Assembly (NCBI GenBank): GCA_963969595.1
Contig: OZ018409.1
Coordinates: 42,111,282-42,175,281 of the forward strand
DNA: 64,000 nt
Reading direction: 5' to 3'
From: Neckera pumila
Lineage: Eukaryota > Streptophyta > Bryopsida > Hypnales > Neckeraceae
Numbering within the stretch: position 1 is the first letter of the stretch; each line of letters opens with the position of its first letter. The notes under the pieces are model-generated. The model saw only the letters and a program-made list of their open reading frames with translations. It made no database searches and had not been told where the DNA came from. Positions 1 to 12,391 of this stretch are shown here, piece after piece. The position numbers and the translations under genes were made by a program.

Positions 1-1015
1 AGCGGTTATGGAATAGGTTTTTACATCTATCTTTGAGCTAAGTTTAAAAAAAAGTCTCCTGCTTCTAGGATATGCTCTACTCTAGACATCCTCTTTAGAA
101 CATCGACACCCTTACTTGCCAAACTTGGTACACTCAATTTTCCATCTAATTTTGAAGAGCCCTCAATTTCCTTGTCCCTCACCCTTGCTCACCAAATATG
201 ACTCATAGATAGTTGAGTGACCACTCTTCAATAAGAATAAAGGATAAAACAACTAAATTTAGAATGAACAATGATTTCAAGGGCCATTCCTTGACACATT
301 AGGATTAAGTGTCCAGAGAATATTGTGAGGGTTCCGTAGCACTTTTCATCCACATTTGAAGAGTCTAAGTTAGCGCGTAAGAGTGGCCATGCTCTTATTG
401 ATTCAGGGGCACAAGTCTTTCTTTCTGACACCCCTAATAAAATTGCAGAGTTAGAACTGAAAGTCAGCAGGGCGTGTCTACACAGCATTCCGTGTTTCCA
501 AACCGTGGTTAAGTTAAGCAAAAAATCTCAGGAAAGAGGAGCCAGCGGGATTCCAGAACTCCGCGTTGAAGGCCCTCGAGTCCTTAACCCGAGGTCGGGG
601 ACCATGGTTACCGAGACCCCTGAGGTCAGTGAGGTGCACCTGTGTAATACATAAGCAAGTGTCGCCCTAGGAGGCCTCATTCTTTTCTCTTTCTCTCTGT
701 TTCTCCACCTCACTAGTAGGAGCTTTCGCAGCATTTTGCAGGAGTTTCGATGCGGAGTGTGTTTCTTGAATTTTTCAGAATCACCGTCGCTTTCAATTTC
801 TTCCTTTAATTCCTCTTTCTTGTTTTCGAATTTGATATGAGCGCTCTCATTCCAGTCCTATCTCGTCAATTGTGCCAGACTTGAGAGAGAGAGAATTTAG
901 GTTCTGAGCAAGAGTTTCGTGTGTTGTGGGTTCGAAATTCTTGAGTTTGAAAGAGTGAGTTGGGGAGAATTCTAGCGTTTGAGTGAGAAATTGAGTGTTG
1001 TGATCGTAAGGAGCG
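1..1015. other. upstream region and leader of the HMA gene
   Basis: No coding sequence that I can support lies here; open frames on the minus strand (228-521, 528-734) match nothing I recognise. About 540-680 is GC-rich. From about 840 the sequence turns purine-rich with GAGAGAGA-type runs and leads without an obvious intron into the ATG at 1016, so it is probably promoter plus 5' leader of that gene. No TATA box was assigned. Confidence 0.4.
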
Positions 1016-1627
1016 ATGGCGGAGTCATCTTACTACCCGATTTACGCCAAGGAGTCCAAGGACGTCCCGGAGTGGATGAAGAGGAGCCACGATTGGCAAA
1101 CGGCGGTGGCCGTAGACAAGCTGCCCAAGTACCAGCTGAAGGTGAAGCTGTGTTGCCTGAAATGCGAGGAGAAGGTGATCGAGGAGATTCGGGAGGTGCC
1201 TGGCGTGTTCGACGTGCGTGCGGAGCGTCTGCAAAGCAAAGTGGTGGTGGTGGCGTCCACTCCATCGGGGCTGGACGAGCACGAGGTATTGCGCAAGGCG
1301 AGGAAGATCAACCGCAAGGCCAAGTTCGTGGAGCTGGACGCCAAGGAGAAGCCGAAGAAGGAAGACGACGCCAAGAAGAAGGAGGAAGAGAAGAAGAAGA
1401 AAGAGAAGGAGGAGGCGGAGAAGAAGCAGAAGGAGAAGGAGAAGGAGCAGTCCATCTACACCTTCAAGCCGTTGATGCATTGGGGCCCTTCGCCGTATTA
1501 CAGTCCCGTGGCTTACACGCCGGGCGAGTATCGTCCGAGCCAGAACTACGCGCCTCGCTACCACTACCCGCCCTTGCCCGGCCAGCCGAAGGACGGCTAC
1601 TTCCGGCAATACGTCTACCATTACTAG
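1016..1627 (+). CDS. heavy-metal-associated (HMA) domain plant protein
   Basis: Single-exon ORF of 203 codons from an ATG in good context (gagcgATGGCG) to TAG. Residues ~38-80 form an HMA fold signature: a beta strand leading to the metal-binding CxxC (C47-L-K-C50), a helix with EEKVIEEIREVPGV, then a strand ending in KVVVVA. Residues ~100-150 are an almost pure Lys/Glu tract, predicted helical or coiled, and the tail is Tyr/Pro-rich, ending YVYHY. Proteins of this class bind soft metal ions or act in plant stress and protein-protein interactions; the exact ligand is unknown here. It lacks a C-terminal CaaX box, so it belongs with the non-prenylated HPP type and not the prenylated HIPPs. The CDS is visibly richer in G and C than its AT-rich flanks. 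Overlapping frames on both strands are open only because of the GAG/AAG bias. No disruption is seen, so the gene looks functional. Confidence 0.88.
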   Translation: MAESSYYPIYAKESKDVPEWMKRSHDWQTAVAVDKLPKYQLKVKLCCLKCEEKVIEEIREVPGVFDVRAERLQSKVVVVASTPSGLDEHEVLRKARKINRKAKFVELDAKEKPKKEDDAKKKEEEKKKKEKEEAEKKQKEKEKEQSIYTFKPLMHWGPSPYYSPVAYTPGEYRPSQNYAPRYHYPPLPGQPKDGYFRQYVYHY

Positions 1628-4600
1628 AGAACGCAACAGACTCGATCACTGCAGAAGAGTACCAGTGCTGTACATTAGTTGACAATTTTGCGTCCCACGA
1701 AGGCTCCCTGTTTTTGAATTGAGAGTGGCGATTGCCTTCATTTGTAGCATTTGTAGCATACATGATAGAAAACCGAGAGCTGGGTTCGAGCTCGAGGTGA
1801 TGCTTTGAAGTGCTGAGTGCCGGTGCAGCTTTTGCATTAGGCCGGCCATGGGTAATGCGGAGAATAGTTTTTGGTTTACGGAGTTTTTTGGAAGACTGCT
1901 TCTGTGTTGAAGCTTTGCGTGTACATACATTATGTGTAATTTTGTCAACAATGGCAGGAAAACCTTGTTTGATTACCTTGTGGCTTTTTTGCTTCTCGTT
2001 TTCAAAGACTCAATTGTGAACATATGGAGAGTGTCAAATTATTCTCTGTAATTTTTGGGTTTTTTACGAGCAGTGATACTCAGCTATGAAAGAATGCCCT
2101 GTTTGAATTCTTCGTATTGTTTTCGTTGAGGTATGCTTTTGGTTTAGTTTTGGAGAACCTGATCGTCATAGACTTTGTTGGCTCTTCTTTGGGTGTCGCA
2201 GGTTCACTCTTCTGTCTACTGCACTGTACTAAGGTGGGAGGCGCACCTTTCTTTGAAGGATTGAAGAGCACTGTATTAAGGTAGGAGTCCTACCTTGCAT
2301 TGAAGCAATAGGAGTATGATTACTGCAGTATTGTCATTAGTTTCTAAATAGTTGAATGTGAGATGGTTAATTATATTAAAGAACTGCTAAAAATAAACTG
2401 GCCTACACAAAAGATAGAGTTATTTCGAAGTGTGGTTGAAGGAACAGTCAGTTTGAGGTTTCAAATGCGTGGCAGTCAAGCCTTTCAGTGATTTATCCTG
2501 ATGGAATTCAGTAAATTTCTGTAAAATGAAGAGAATGTGGGGTGCAGTGCTGACTAAGTGAATGTGAGTATTGTCTTCAAGACCAAACAGGTGCTCTGGA
2601 GGTACGTCCACATTCTTCCTTTAACATTTTCTTTTTCATTACTGAGGATCATTTTTTCCTCTTAGATATGATTTTCTTGCAATATCTTCATTTGGAATAT
2701 GTGTACTATGGTTGAAATATCTATGATTCACCTAAATGTTTATATATTCATCTAAAGTTTGGTGATTTATCTTAGATTTTTAGGGTTGATTTTCGTTGAT
2801 TTCTCCAACTCAGTAATGAAGAACATTTTAATTGCATCTTTTGTGAAGAATGACCACAAATTTCTGCAACGCTAGTGCAGAAGAGTCAGATTGCTGAGGC
2901 TTGACGCGAAAGGCTTGTTTGGGTGGAAGAGGCGTATCAAAAGAAATACTTTCTGAATTTTTTTGTTGGAAGCCGTGCCATTTGTCTGCAAACTGCTAAA
3001 GTCGTGCTAACCTATTGGATGTTGAAAACTTTGTGCAACACTTGTTCATCATAGCAATGTCGGTCACTAAGAAACTATCATAGCATATTGCAGGAGTGGC
3101 CCTCAACACCTTGGGAACAGAAATCAATATTCTTTTTGTGAACTATCTGGAGCTCATTTCACGGTGGAGGTACGTACCCCAGGCAACGTGGAAAAGACCT
3201 CCTTTGGCCACTCATCGAGTGCTATGCGAAATCCCAAAAGCGAATATCGAACTTTTCAGGGTTTTTTTGGTTGCCATCTAAACGGTGAAATTGAGAAGGT
3301 TGATTCTCACAATTGCAGAAGAATGTTATGATGCAAATACTCATAGGGCCGCTTCTAGGCCCTATTTGACCTATTTTTACTTGTTACGACAGGGAAAACA
3401 AAGTGCGACTGATGTATGAAAACATTTTGAGCATTTTGTATTTCAGTGTGACTGATGGAATGAAAACATTTTGAGCATTCTGTACTTCAGAGGAATTTCA
3501 GAAAAATGACACGATGCAAACCCTTTCTTCTAATTTTGTTGTGTTTCTTTTGTACTATTCTCAATTAAACCTTCTTCTGATACCCCTCCTCCCAATTGGG
3601 GTTCAGTTTATGATTAACTCTACTGTCCCTAGATTTTGTAACAATAGAGCAATTTCCTCCATTGAAAACAGGGAAATCTATCACCAAATATTCTCTCAAA
3701 TTTTTTTTGTAGCTTTTGAGCTCGATAAGCCGCCCCTATAAACATTGAACATGAGTACTAAGTAAAAGACCAACAGCTACGGGAACTGCAATTATAGTTA
3801 GGGATGCACTCATCAAAAGACGACGAGGACGTCTCTATCTACCAGCAGCGGGAACCATAATTCTGGCGCCTAATTTTCAAAGCGCAAGCTCAATGTCTCG
3901 GTCGAACGCCTGACTATGGCGGAGCTCGTTCTTTGGACATAGCCATTTTATTACTCCGTAATTAACTTAGCTGCAGCTTCTTTGAAATCCCCGCATCACA
4001 ATACAAAACGACGTACTTATACTGCAGATTGGAGAATTCGTGGTGTTGTTATTTCCCGCTTCGGCAATTTTCTCGGTACTAATACGACCACCGAGGTAAT
4101 ATGGTGCTTGTCTCGGTTGTGCGGTGTTTCAACCTCCAATGTCATGATTCGATGTCCTGTAGCTAGTTTGTTGATTGAGTTTTAGCATGTCCAAAAACAG
4201 GTATCAGGTTTGTCAAAAGTACAGTATTGTATGTACAATCTTAGTATTAGATGTTTGATTTTGTTGCGTATTTTAGTTTTCATGGAGTATTCGCTCGGTG
4301 GATGCTATCCGGTCTTCAAATAAAGTCTGTGCATATGGTGTTATGCATGACCAGGATGTATTGCCTTTTCTTGTTACTTGTCTGGACGACATTTGTCGAA
4401 GCAGTACAGATAGATCTAGTGACAGATGGTCGTTTTGTCAGTTTCCACCAAAGCCCGTTTTCCTAGTTCGTGCTAGATTTAAGGTGAAGAGGACACTTAT
4501 CTTGCTCGTGTTGTGTTTAGCATTCTGAATTTCTGAGAGAAAAAGTCAGCTCTTCTCGATCATCGTGATTGAGAGGTATAAGAATGATTGTGAAGCTTGA

Positions 4601-7600
4601 AGAATTAGACTCCCTCACGTTGGCATTGGAAGTTTTCAAGCTTGTTGATCTTTCAAATATGTGAATCATTCGTTGTGGAATTGGATTGCAGGGGTGTAGT
4701 CATGACTGCAAGTCGTTGCGTTGTCAAGGTAAGATACGCATTTCCCTCCGCCTTTAGTTTTTGTGCAAGTAGACGAACTCCATTACGACTGTATCGTTCA
4801 GTGTAAACGGCACATGTTCTAGCTCTAACACTTAATATTCTGATCCATCACTAAATAGTGGTCAATGAAACCATTCTTGTTAGAGATTTCATAAGGAAAA
4901 GAAAACACACCAATATCACTTATGGAGTGAAAGATTATAATGTTTGACCATGAGGGTGCTAAAACTGCAAAAAAATTTCAATCTTCTTTAGACAAGTCAA
5001 ATCTAAAAAATTGGTGACCAAAAAAATATGAGGTTAAAGGGCCTAACTTGTATAACCCTAATCAATTTATAGCTTCTTAAAATCTACTCTACAATTTTTT
5101 TAAATGAATTTTGCATGTGATTTTTTCTCCAAGATCTAGTGTACTTGAGGCTCATTTCCAAGAGCTCTCAACACTACAGGAAGTCAAGATTGCAATGGTA
5201 CTCTTGTACAAAAACTTGAATAGAAAAATCACTATCATTTATTTTCAAGATTGGATTTTTGATGCTAAAATTAGACTTCAAGAAGAACTTTAAAAAAATA
5301 TAAACTACTAAAAATAGCAATTTCATTAGGTTTTATCTAACTTCAAAGTTTTGTAAACACCAGATTTGGGTGCCTTGGGCATTTAAAGGTTAAGACCTAG
5401 GTTGTCATCTTAATCAAATTTGTCACATATAAACACTATTTATAATTAAAAAAATTTACTAAATTTTTAATTCATCAATTTCGTATTCATATAGAAGATG
5501 ATTTAATTTGTCACAACAAAATTATCTTACAACTAAGTTTTCAGTACATATTGGTGTATCTTGCACTAAATGCTATATGTACGTGATGTACAATACAAGA
5601 CAATAGAATTTTACCTTGGCCTAAGCAAGTTTCAAAACATCTTCAACATATCAAGTAATCATTCCTTGGCATGGGGGCCGTACTGTAGATTAATGCACTA
5701 GAATAATTTTTTATTCATATTACGTTTATCCATCTTCTATCCTAATTATAAATAGATTTGCTATATGAGCTATAAAGTTGTGGTGTTAGGTATAACTGGA
5801 CCCACAAATTAGAAAAAGGAGCAAGCCATTGATAAAATTTGGATTGTATTGAAGAAATTACTTAGAGCATGTATAATTTTTACCTTGCATATTAGCTGAG
5901 CAACACCAAAAGACAAGGCTTTCCTTAGGCTTTTATCGGTAACAAGACTGTTTCTACTCTTTCTTATTAGCCTTACAGAAGTAGCATTAGAGAAAATTTC
6001 AGCCCACGGGAGGGCCGTTCAAAGTTGACATGCCATGCTATTTCATGCATGTGTCCAGTTTGAATTTGTACGGTTACAGTTCAAAAAAAATTGCTACAAC
6101 TTATCAAAATGTTGGCATTTTGTTCAATTTAGAGCAAATTCCAGGAAGCCCCTTATCTTATTAGATTATAACGCCGGAGTGCATTTGCATACATTGTCTA
6201 CAGCTCATACCGTATACTTTTGGTTCATCATTCAATTGCAGATCCATCCAAATTGAGATACAAAGACCTAACACAGATTGTGATCAATCGTCACTCTCAA
6301 TTGAAATTGACTACCATACCCGACTATCAGGGTGATAGTGTTAGCAATTCATGTTGAATAACTAATGGAAGTTGGGAAGAGCGGTTCTGTAGGCGCTTTC
6401 AAAATTAATAAAATCATCAATTTTTATTTATTTTTTCAAAATTATGGTGTCTTATATGTGGTCACTTTGTCCATCTATATCTTCCATACCTTTATAAGTC
6501 ACTTAATCTTTGAAGGAGGTAGTCCCCCCGACCAAGGTAGTCACCAAGGTACTCCAATTCTTAGACATTAATAGGTGCATTCTTTATTTATATAGTTAAC
6601 AATGAAGTCATCCATTGCACCTAAGTTCATGTCTTTAGTGGCCTTACAGGGTTAATGTTTGCTTCGTGGAGAGAAGGCAAGTGCTTTATAGAAGTAGGGA
6701 GGTAGGAGTACAACAATCCATGTGGAAAATGTAAATTAACCTTGTAAAGATGCCAAGGTAAAAAATGGTCAATGGATGACTTTCTAGAGCATTGTAGAAA
6801 TGACAAATGCACCAATTGGTTCAAAAATCATTTCATTTCTTAACAAACTACCTTGGTGATAGGTCTCGTTCTTTCAAGGCTAAGAATAAAAGAACTCAAC
6901 CACTCATAGTCAAGTCAAAATAATGCAATAATTGTTTTCACAATTGAACTTCACACCTCTATAACTTTCTATGAGAGACTCCACATCACAAACAAATTTT
7001 TGGAAGTGAAACTTAAATTGATTTCCCACATTCTTTAGTGATTTCATTTTGAAAAAGAAATTGATTTACAATGCTTAAATGAGGTCTGAAGTTCTAGTGT
7101 GAACACAATTTGTTTGATTTTCTTTGAGCTCCCACCTTGCTTCAAATATCCCATAACCTTTGAGGATTGATGAAGAACAATGAGCTTCATTATAAGAAAA
7201 ACCTCTTTATTCTTCCTACTTACAATATATTAATGAAATGAGCCCTTCATATTACTAAACAAAAATATCATGGTATTTGATGGTGCAAATGATACTTTAG
7301 TAAATATTAAGCTATTAAATTTTCAACATTAGGTGACTTGAATTTCACCTTTTGTCCCATTTATGATATTTAGTCATTCTTAGCATTAATTTATTTTGTT
7401 TTCCAACTCCCCCAAGAGTAATTACCAAAAACTCTTGGATTTTTAGGACTTTTCATTGCAAATGTACCGTATTGCTTAGTTGATCATTGCATGTATTTTT
7501 AGGACTTTTCATTGCAAATGTTTTTTGGACTTTTCATTGCAAATTTGCTGGATTATTACACAACTTCGAGTAAACAAGAGTGAGCTTTGCCTTCGTGCTC

Positions 7601-8000
7601 CATTTGTTTTAGAGACCTACAAGACTTGGTAGCTTCACCAAATGTTGTATGAGAAGTTTTTTCCTTTCCTGTCACGGGAAGCAAAAGTTCTTGTCACATT
7701 GACCTCATAATCTCAACTTGGCAAGATGCTTCGAGGGGTCAATTTTGGAGGCCTTCATTGTGTTCCTTGAAAATACGTGCAACCTGTCCAGGGCAAAGTC
7801 AGGGAGAATATTTCGTATTTTTTTTTATAAATTTCTGGAAGTATGCACATTCCCCACTACGAGAGTAGTCACTTTTGTGTATTTGAGGGATATATGTAGC
7901 TGTCATCTACTGTAGAAATCTCGTGGAGGTACACAATGTTCAAAAGTCATTCTCATTGTGCATTTGAGTTTGTTGTTCTGGAGAAGAGTTGAACGCTAAC
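1628..8000. other. AT-rich intergenic region, no supported gene
   Basis: About 1628-2000 is probably the 3' untranslated region of the HMA gene; its end was not located. A 44-bp direct repeat (3402-3490) reads GTGYGACTGATG...CATTTTGAGCATT twice. Around 4675-4730 a splice-acceptor-like tract, a short ATG frame (starting MTASRCVVK) and GTAAG resemble a first coding exon, but no continuation was found. 6630-7170 contains a degraded copy of the fold-back element seen intact at 31085-31755. The rest shows nothing I can name. Confidence 0.4.
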
Positions 8001-8073
8001 CTTGCGTTTGGCGTTCTAGAAGAGATCAAAGTGGAGTGTTGTGTTCGAGGCTTTGCGTTTCAGAGTCTCAGAA

Positions 8074-8129
8074 ATGGCGGGGTCTTCTTCTGATAGTAAA
8101 TTTGATCCCCCGGCTATTGAATTCATCAG
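8074..8129 (+). CDS. possible orphan first coding exon
   Basis: An ATG in strong context (gaaATGGCGG) opens 18 codons beginning MAGSSSDSKFDPPAIEFI and runs into AG|GTCAGA, a usable splice donor. The preceding 60 bases look like a transcribed leader (GTTTCAGAGTCTCAGAA). The codons and the donor look like a genuine plant first exon. However, nothing in the following kilobases was recognised as a second exon, and tandem repeats start about 300 bases on. It may be a gene beginning whose remainder was lost or pushed away by insertions, or chance. Product unknown. Confidence 0.3.
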
Positions 8130-8434
8130 GTCAGAGAAGCACAAAATTCCTTGAAATTAAAACCCTAAACTAAAGAAGGATTGAGGTCTCGAGGATTACC
8201 AAAAACCCTTGTTCTCACAGTGGCAAATGAACGAAATTTTAATGCATCATAATCCTGACTTGAACTCGATCAAAGTTGTGAGGGAATTAATCATGCAACA
8301 AATGTGAGCTTAATCAAGGGGTGCACAGGAGGCTTGTTCAAATTGTTCAGTGAGCTTGAGCATGCATGGAACCATGCCTAAGGCCAGCTGATACTCTCAG
8401 TTTCATTGAAGTGGACCGATCAATGTGATCTTGT

Positions 8435-8960
8435 ACGTCCAGAAATTGCCATCAAAATCGACTCAATTGAGCCCCAAATTGTGGAATGCAAATTCATTGT
8501 GATCAAAACATAGCTTCTAGCATTGGATGTCACGCCATTAGACTGAGTCACGAGCAAATTGTTCAGTGCGTTTCCAAACTCAAGAATTGGACAAATTGTT
8601 GACACTTACTAGATGAGTGCAGGAACATCAAGTCCCAAAATCCAACCCACATTGTAGACTCCAAATTCCCTACAAGACTTATTGGCATCGGATGTCATGA
8701 TATTCGACTGAGGCACAAGCAAACTCTACAATACGTTTCCATACTTGAGAAGTGGACAATTGTTGACACACTTACCAGATGAGTGCAATAACAATAAGTC
8801 CCAAAAATTCGACCCAAACTGTAGAGCGCACATTTCCCAGGATTGAAACAGAGTTTTTGGCATTGAAGGTCATGCCATTCGATTGAAGCACAAGCAAATT
8901 CAATAGCATGCTTCACTAATAGAGAAGTGGACACTTATCAAATGACTGCATATATCAACA
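8435..8960. repeat. diverged tandem repeat, ~165-175 bp unit, three copies
   Basis: The block beginning CATTGGATGTCACGCCATT at 8521 recurs diverged at 8686 (CATCGGATGTCATGATATT) and 8861 (CATTGAAGGTCATGCCATT), spacing 165 and 175 bases. Between these anchors the phrases GAGCAAATTG, GTGGACAA, TTGTTGACAC and AGATGAGTGCA recur in order. The first unit starts near 8435. No coding potential is apparent. Confidence 0.75.
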
Positions 8961-10500
8961 GTGACGAATGTTTGAATTGTTCTTTGTGAATTTCTAGGTT
9001 GACTTGTGATGAACAAAATGATGAGAATTTTGAAAGAGAAGTAAGCAAAAGAGAGAATGGGGACCACTGACCTTGGAAAGTAGAATGGCACCACCCGGCT
9101 TCTAGTTTAGCTTTGATTGATTCTTCTTCTCGGAGCACATGTTTCTGGTCATAACTTGACCAGCAACCAGTGCAGATGCATCAGATTTGACACTTGCAAC
9201 GTTTTTTCTTCTTTCTTCTCCAGCTTGGTATAGTATAAACTTTGTACACTTGGGGCCCATCATCCATCTTCACTCACAAATTTCTTGTAGGAACGCAGAT
9301 CCCTTGAATCCACTTTTGACTGCGGAACTATGTAACACACTTGTAGGCTTTCGTTGTGTAAAAATCTGAATTCAAAAAGACGTATCCTAGAGTTACCAAA
9401 TGGTGATTGTCCAATGTTGGAATGAATCTTATATGCCATTCTCAGAACTTCTTTTAAGGGTTAAGAGTGGGAGGATATGGGGAAACAATCGACAGCTTTG
9501 GATTCATATAAGATCAGTGAACCAATGACAATGTGAACAAGCTAAGCAGTTAAGCACTTTGATGCAAATGCATTTTAATTGAGAAACAAGTGAATATATG
9601 TTGCCACTTAGAATTTTGCTCGTTTCATTACAACGGTAAATTCAAATAATGGATCTAGATTCTAACAATGTTATCATCCTGTAGTGAGGAGAAATATATG
9701 GAAAACTTACTCTATGCTTATTTATACGAGAGAACTGCTGAGAGAGACGGATACTATAGCGGTAGCAACAAAGATGAGAATGAAAATAAGAATACGAAAA
9801 TCTGATTAGTTCCATCTTTGAAGGTCAAGAGTCTGATCTTGTGTTGGCACAAAAAGGAGCGACGTACTTGAAATTTTTACGAAGGTCAAGAAAGAAGATA
9901 ACAAGATCAGCAAAAAGTGGTGGGCAACATTAAAAAAGATACATGAGGCACAAAAGTTAGTGAGTGCATCTAACTTAGATTGGTCTCAAGGGATGACATG
10001 CAAGAAAATGGACTATGAAACAAGCAATGACGCTAGCATGTGAGCCTAGGAATGCGAGCCTATGAGCCTTGAGCATAGACGTTAGTAGGTATCCTACAAC
10101 CATTGAAGGAGCCTATAAATTACGTACTTGTAACGTACATATCTTATAACCATGGAAGGTGCCTATAGTATAGGTGTTTAGGCTTATAGGTTCATAGGCT
10201 CAAGATTCTAGATTCATATGCTAATTATCTTGAATTGAACCCCCCCCAAAATGACCCAAATTAGTTCTATTTTTGGATTTTCTACTATTTAAAAAAACAT
10301 TCATAGCATTTCTATTAGGTTTCCATTTGGCACAAAAAATCAACATGTAGGCGATTGCAAGAACTCCGTGTATTTTTTGTTGCATACTGGAATTTTTAGT
10401 AAATGGTCTTGAATCTTTTTGAAGATGATTAAAAGATTCACTCATATTACAATTGAAATTTGAATTTGAAATTCATATAAATTCAAATAATTCTCAACAA
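8961..10500. other. intergenic, no supported gene
   Basis: Short open frames only. About 10030-10200 repeats the words 'ctatgagcct', 'ctatag', 'ggctcat' several times without a clear period. Nothing else recognisable. Confidence 0.4.
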
Positions 10501-11189
10501 AATATGCTTAAAAAATCATGATTTTCATTTGTATTCCAGTGAAAAACAACCTCTAATCATAACTTTGACTCTCCCTATGAGGAAGACATGTTTTTGGGGT
10601 CATTTGGCAAAAAACACGTCGTATTTTTTCCAACGTCGTGTCGTTTGGCAGTCTAGCTCGCAGCAATGGGAATTTTGGGTGATGTCCACGCAAACGGACA
10701 CTTGGAAGAGGGCTAGATGGGTTCATGTCAGCGTAGACAGGCATGTCAAAATGAACGTCAACAAAAACATCACCACGATTTTTGGAATGTCCCAAAAAAC
10801 ATAGACTGCCACGTCAGCAAGCAGACCCATTTTTACTATGGCAAAATCAATAAAAATTACTATGCTCTATGGTAGAATGCTGCCCAAATGTGAAAATTTT
10901 AGGAAATGGACAACCTTGTGGCATGCTTTGCAAAAAAAGGGAAATGGATGGATGTGCAATATGGATGAAAAAAGGAACCCTTTATACAAGTAGGGTGGTA
11001 GGAAGATTGACAACCCATATGGGATATTTTAAGGAAGAATTGTGTTCAATGTAAGATGTCTGAAACACAACGTTGCTAGGAAGTGAGTGGGGAGCGGGGA
11101 GTGGCGAACGTAGAGTGGAAAATAGTGAGTGGGGATCATAGATCTTGGATGGAAAATGGAAAAATAAAATGAAATTAGGAACTTTTTTG

Positions 11190-11490
11190 GATGAAAGTGG
11201 TTGAGATTTTGGATGAAAAAGTCACTGAAAATTTGGGTGAAAGTTACTAAAATTTAGTGGATGTGAACAAAATTTTAGATTAGAGCATAAAAAGAAGGAG
11301 ATCGTTTGGATGAAAAAAATGGATGAAAGTAGATGAATAATTTGGATGAAAGTAGTTGAAGTATTGGATGATAGTAGATGAAATATTGGATGAAAAAAGT
11401 GGATGAAAATAGATGGATAATTTGGATGAAAGTAGCTGAAATATTGGATGACAATAGATGAATATTAGATGAAATCATATCCAATAGGAT
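11190..11490. repeat. GGATGAAAGT-type degenerate minisatellite (left copy)
   Basis: Short words such as TTGGATGAAAGTAG and TGGATGAAAATAGATG are repeated at 11-26-base intervals. The minus-strand open frame over it (11275-11565) is a Phe/His/Ser-rich by-product of the repeat and not a gene. The right counterpart, in opposite orientation, is at 21240-21790. Confidence 0.75.
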
Positions 11491-12391
11491 TTCAAGCATT
11501 AATTGAAAAAACAAGGGGACAACATTGTGAAAATGGAAAAATGAGTGACAAAATTCCATTGCCATGCGTAAATGAATACTTCTAAATGATGAGACCTATG
11601 ACTGCGGAAATAGGGTGTCCTACAACCGCGGTTTAGGATAGAGTGTCATTTTGCACGCTCATAACAATAGAACTGAAATACATCTATTATTGTGGAAATA
11701 TAGAATAGCTTTGGAGCCAAACCTCTATGCTTGTCCAAGGTTTTATCTAAACATTAATTTTTGACAACAGATTAGATCACTTGTTTGATATGTTGGCTTT
11801 TAAGCTAATGATGTTGGCGTGATGCTAGAGAGTAGAAAAATAAAACACGTGATGGGTATGACTACATGTAGAGAAACATTATGTACAATACAAGTATGCT
11901 AAAAATAATTTTTGAAAAGGTGGAAATGGGTCCAATGAAATGCAAGCACTGGCCCTTTTAGTCTCAATACATTTCCATTCATGTGTTCTAGAAAACATAG
12001 GCAGGGTCTTTGTATGCAAAAAGACAATTTAATTTGATATCAAATGATTCAATATCCGCTAAAAAGTACTTGTTTCACTTCATTGAAACTAAAACTTCCT
12101 ACATGAATGAAGGCCTCTGATGTAGATTATAGGTTGCAAATGACAGTGAAAATAAAATAAAGATGCTCATAGTTTGTCCAAGTTCCTTACTTGCTCAAGC
12201 ACTTCAACTTCATCTCCTTGAAATTTGGACATATGTAGTTCAGAAACGAGGATACAATGAGCATGTATTTTTCATAGCGAGGCTCTACACCAGAGATGAG
12301 TGACACTATGCAACCAAATCCAGGGCAAAGAACCATAGTTACACTTTCTATGCATGCATTCAGTGTTGACTAGAGCCGATGCACAATTGTT

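Noticed and set aside
979..1722. Long overlapping open frames on both strands around the HMA gene (979-1722 +, 1025-1636 -, 1042-1455 -, 1218-1475 +)
   Set aside because: They are by-products of the GAG/AAG-rich, GC-rich HMA coding sequence; none has domain-like content, while the 1016-1627 frame has a clear HMA motif and good start context.
4675..4735. Exon-like ATG frame (MTASRCVVK) with acceptor-like and GTAAG sequences
   Set aside because: Too short, with no second exon recognised in the following kilobases.
5168..5190. CACTACAGGAAG word resembling a CACTA terminus
   Set aside because: No complementary end or 3-base duplication was found within a plausible distance.
11275..11565. Phe/His/Ser-rich open frames over 11275-11565 and 21105-21731
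   Set aside because: They are translations of the TTTCATCCA/GGATGAAAGT minisatellite and vary only by the repeat.
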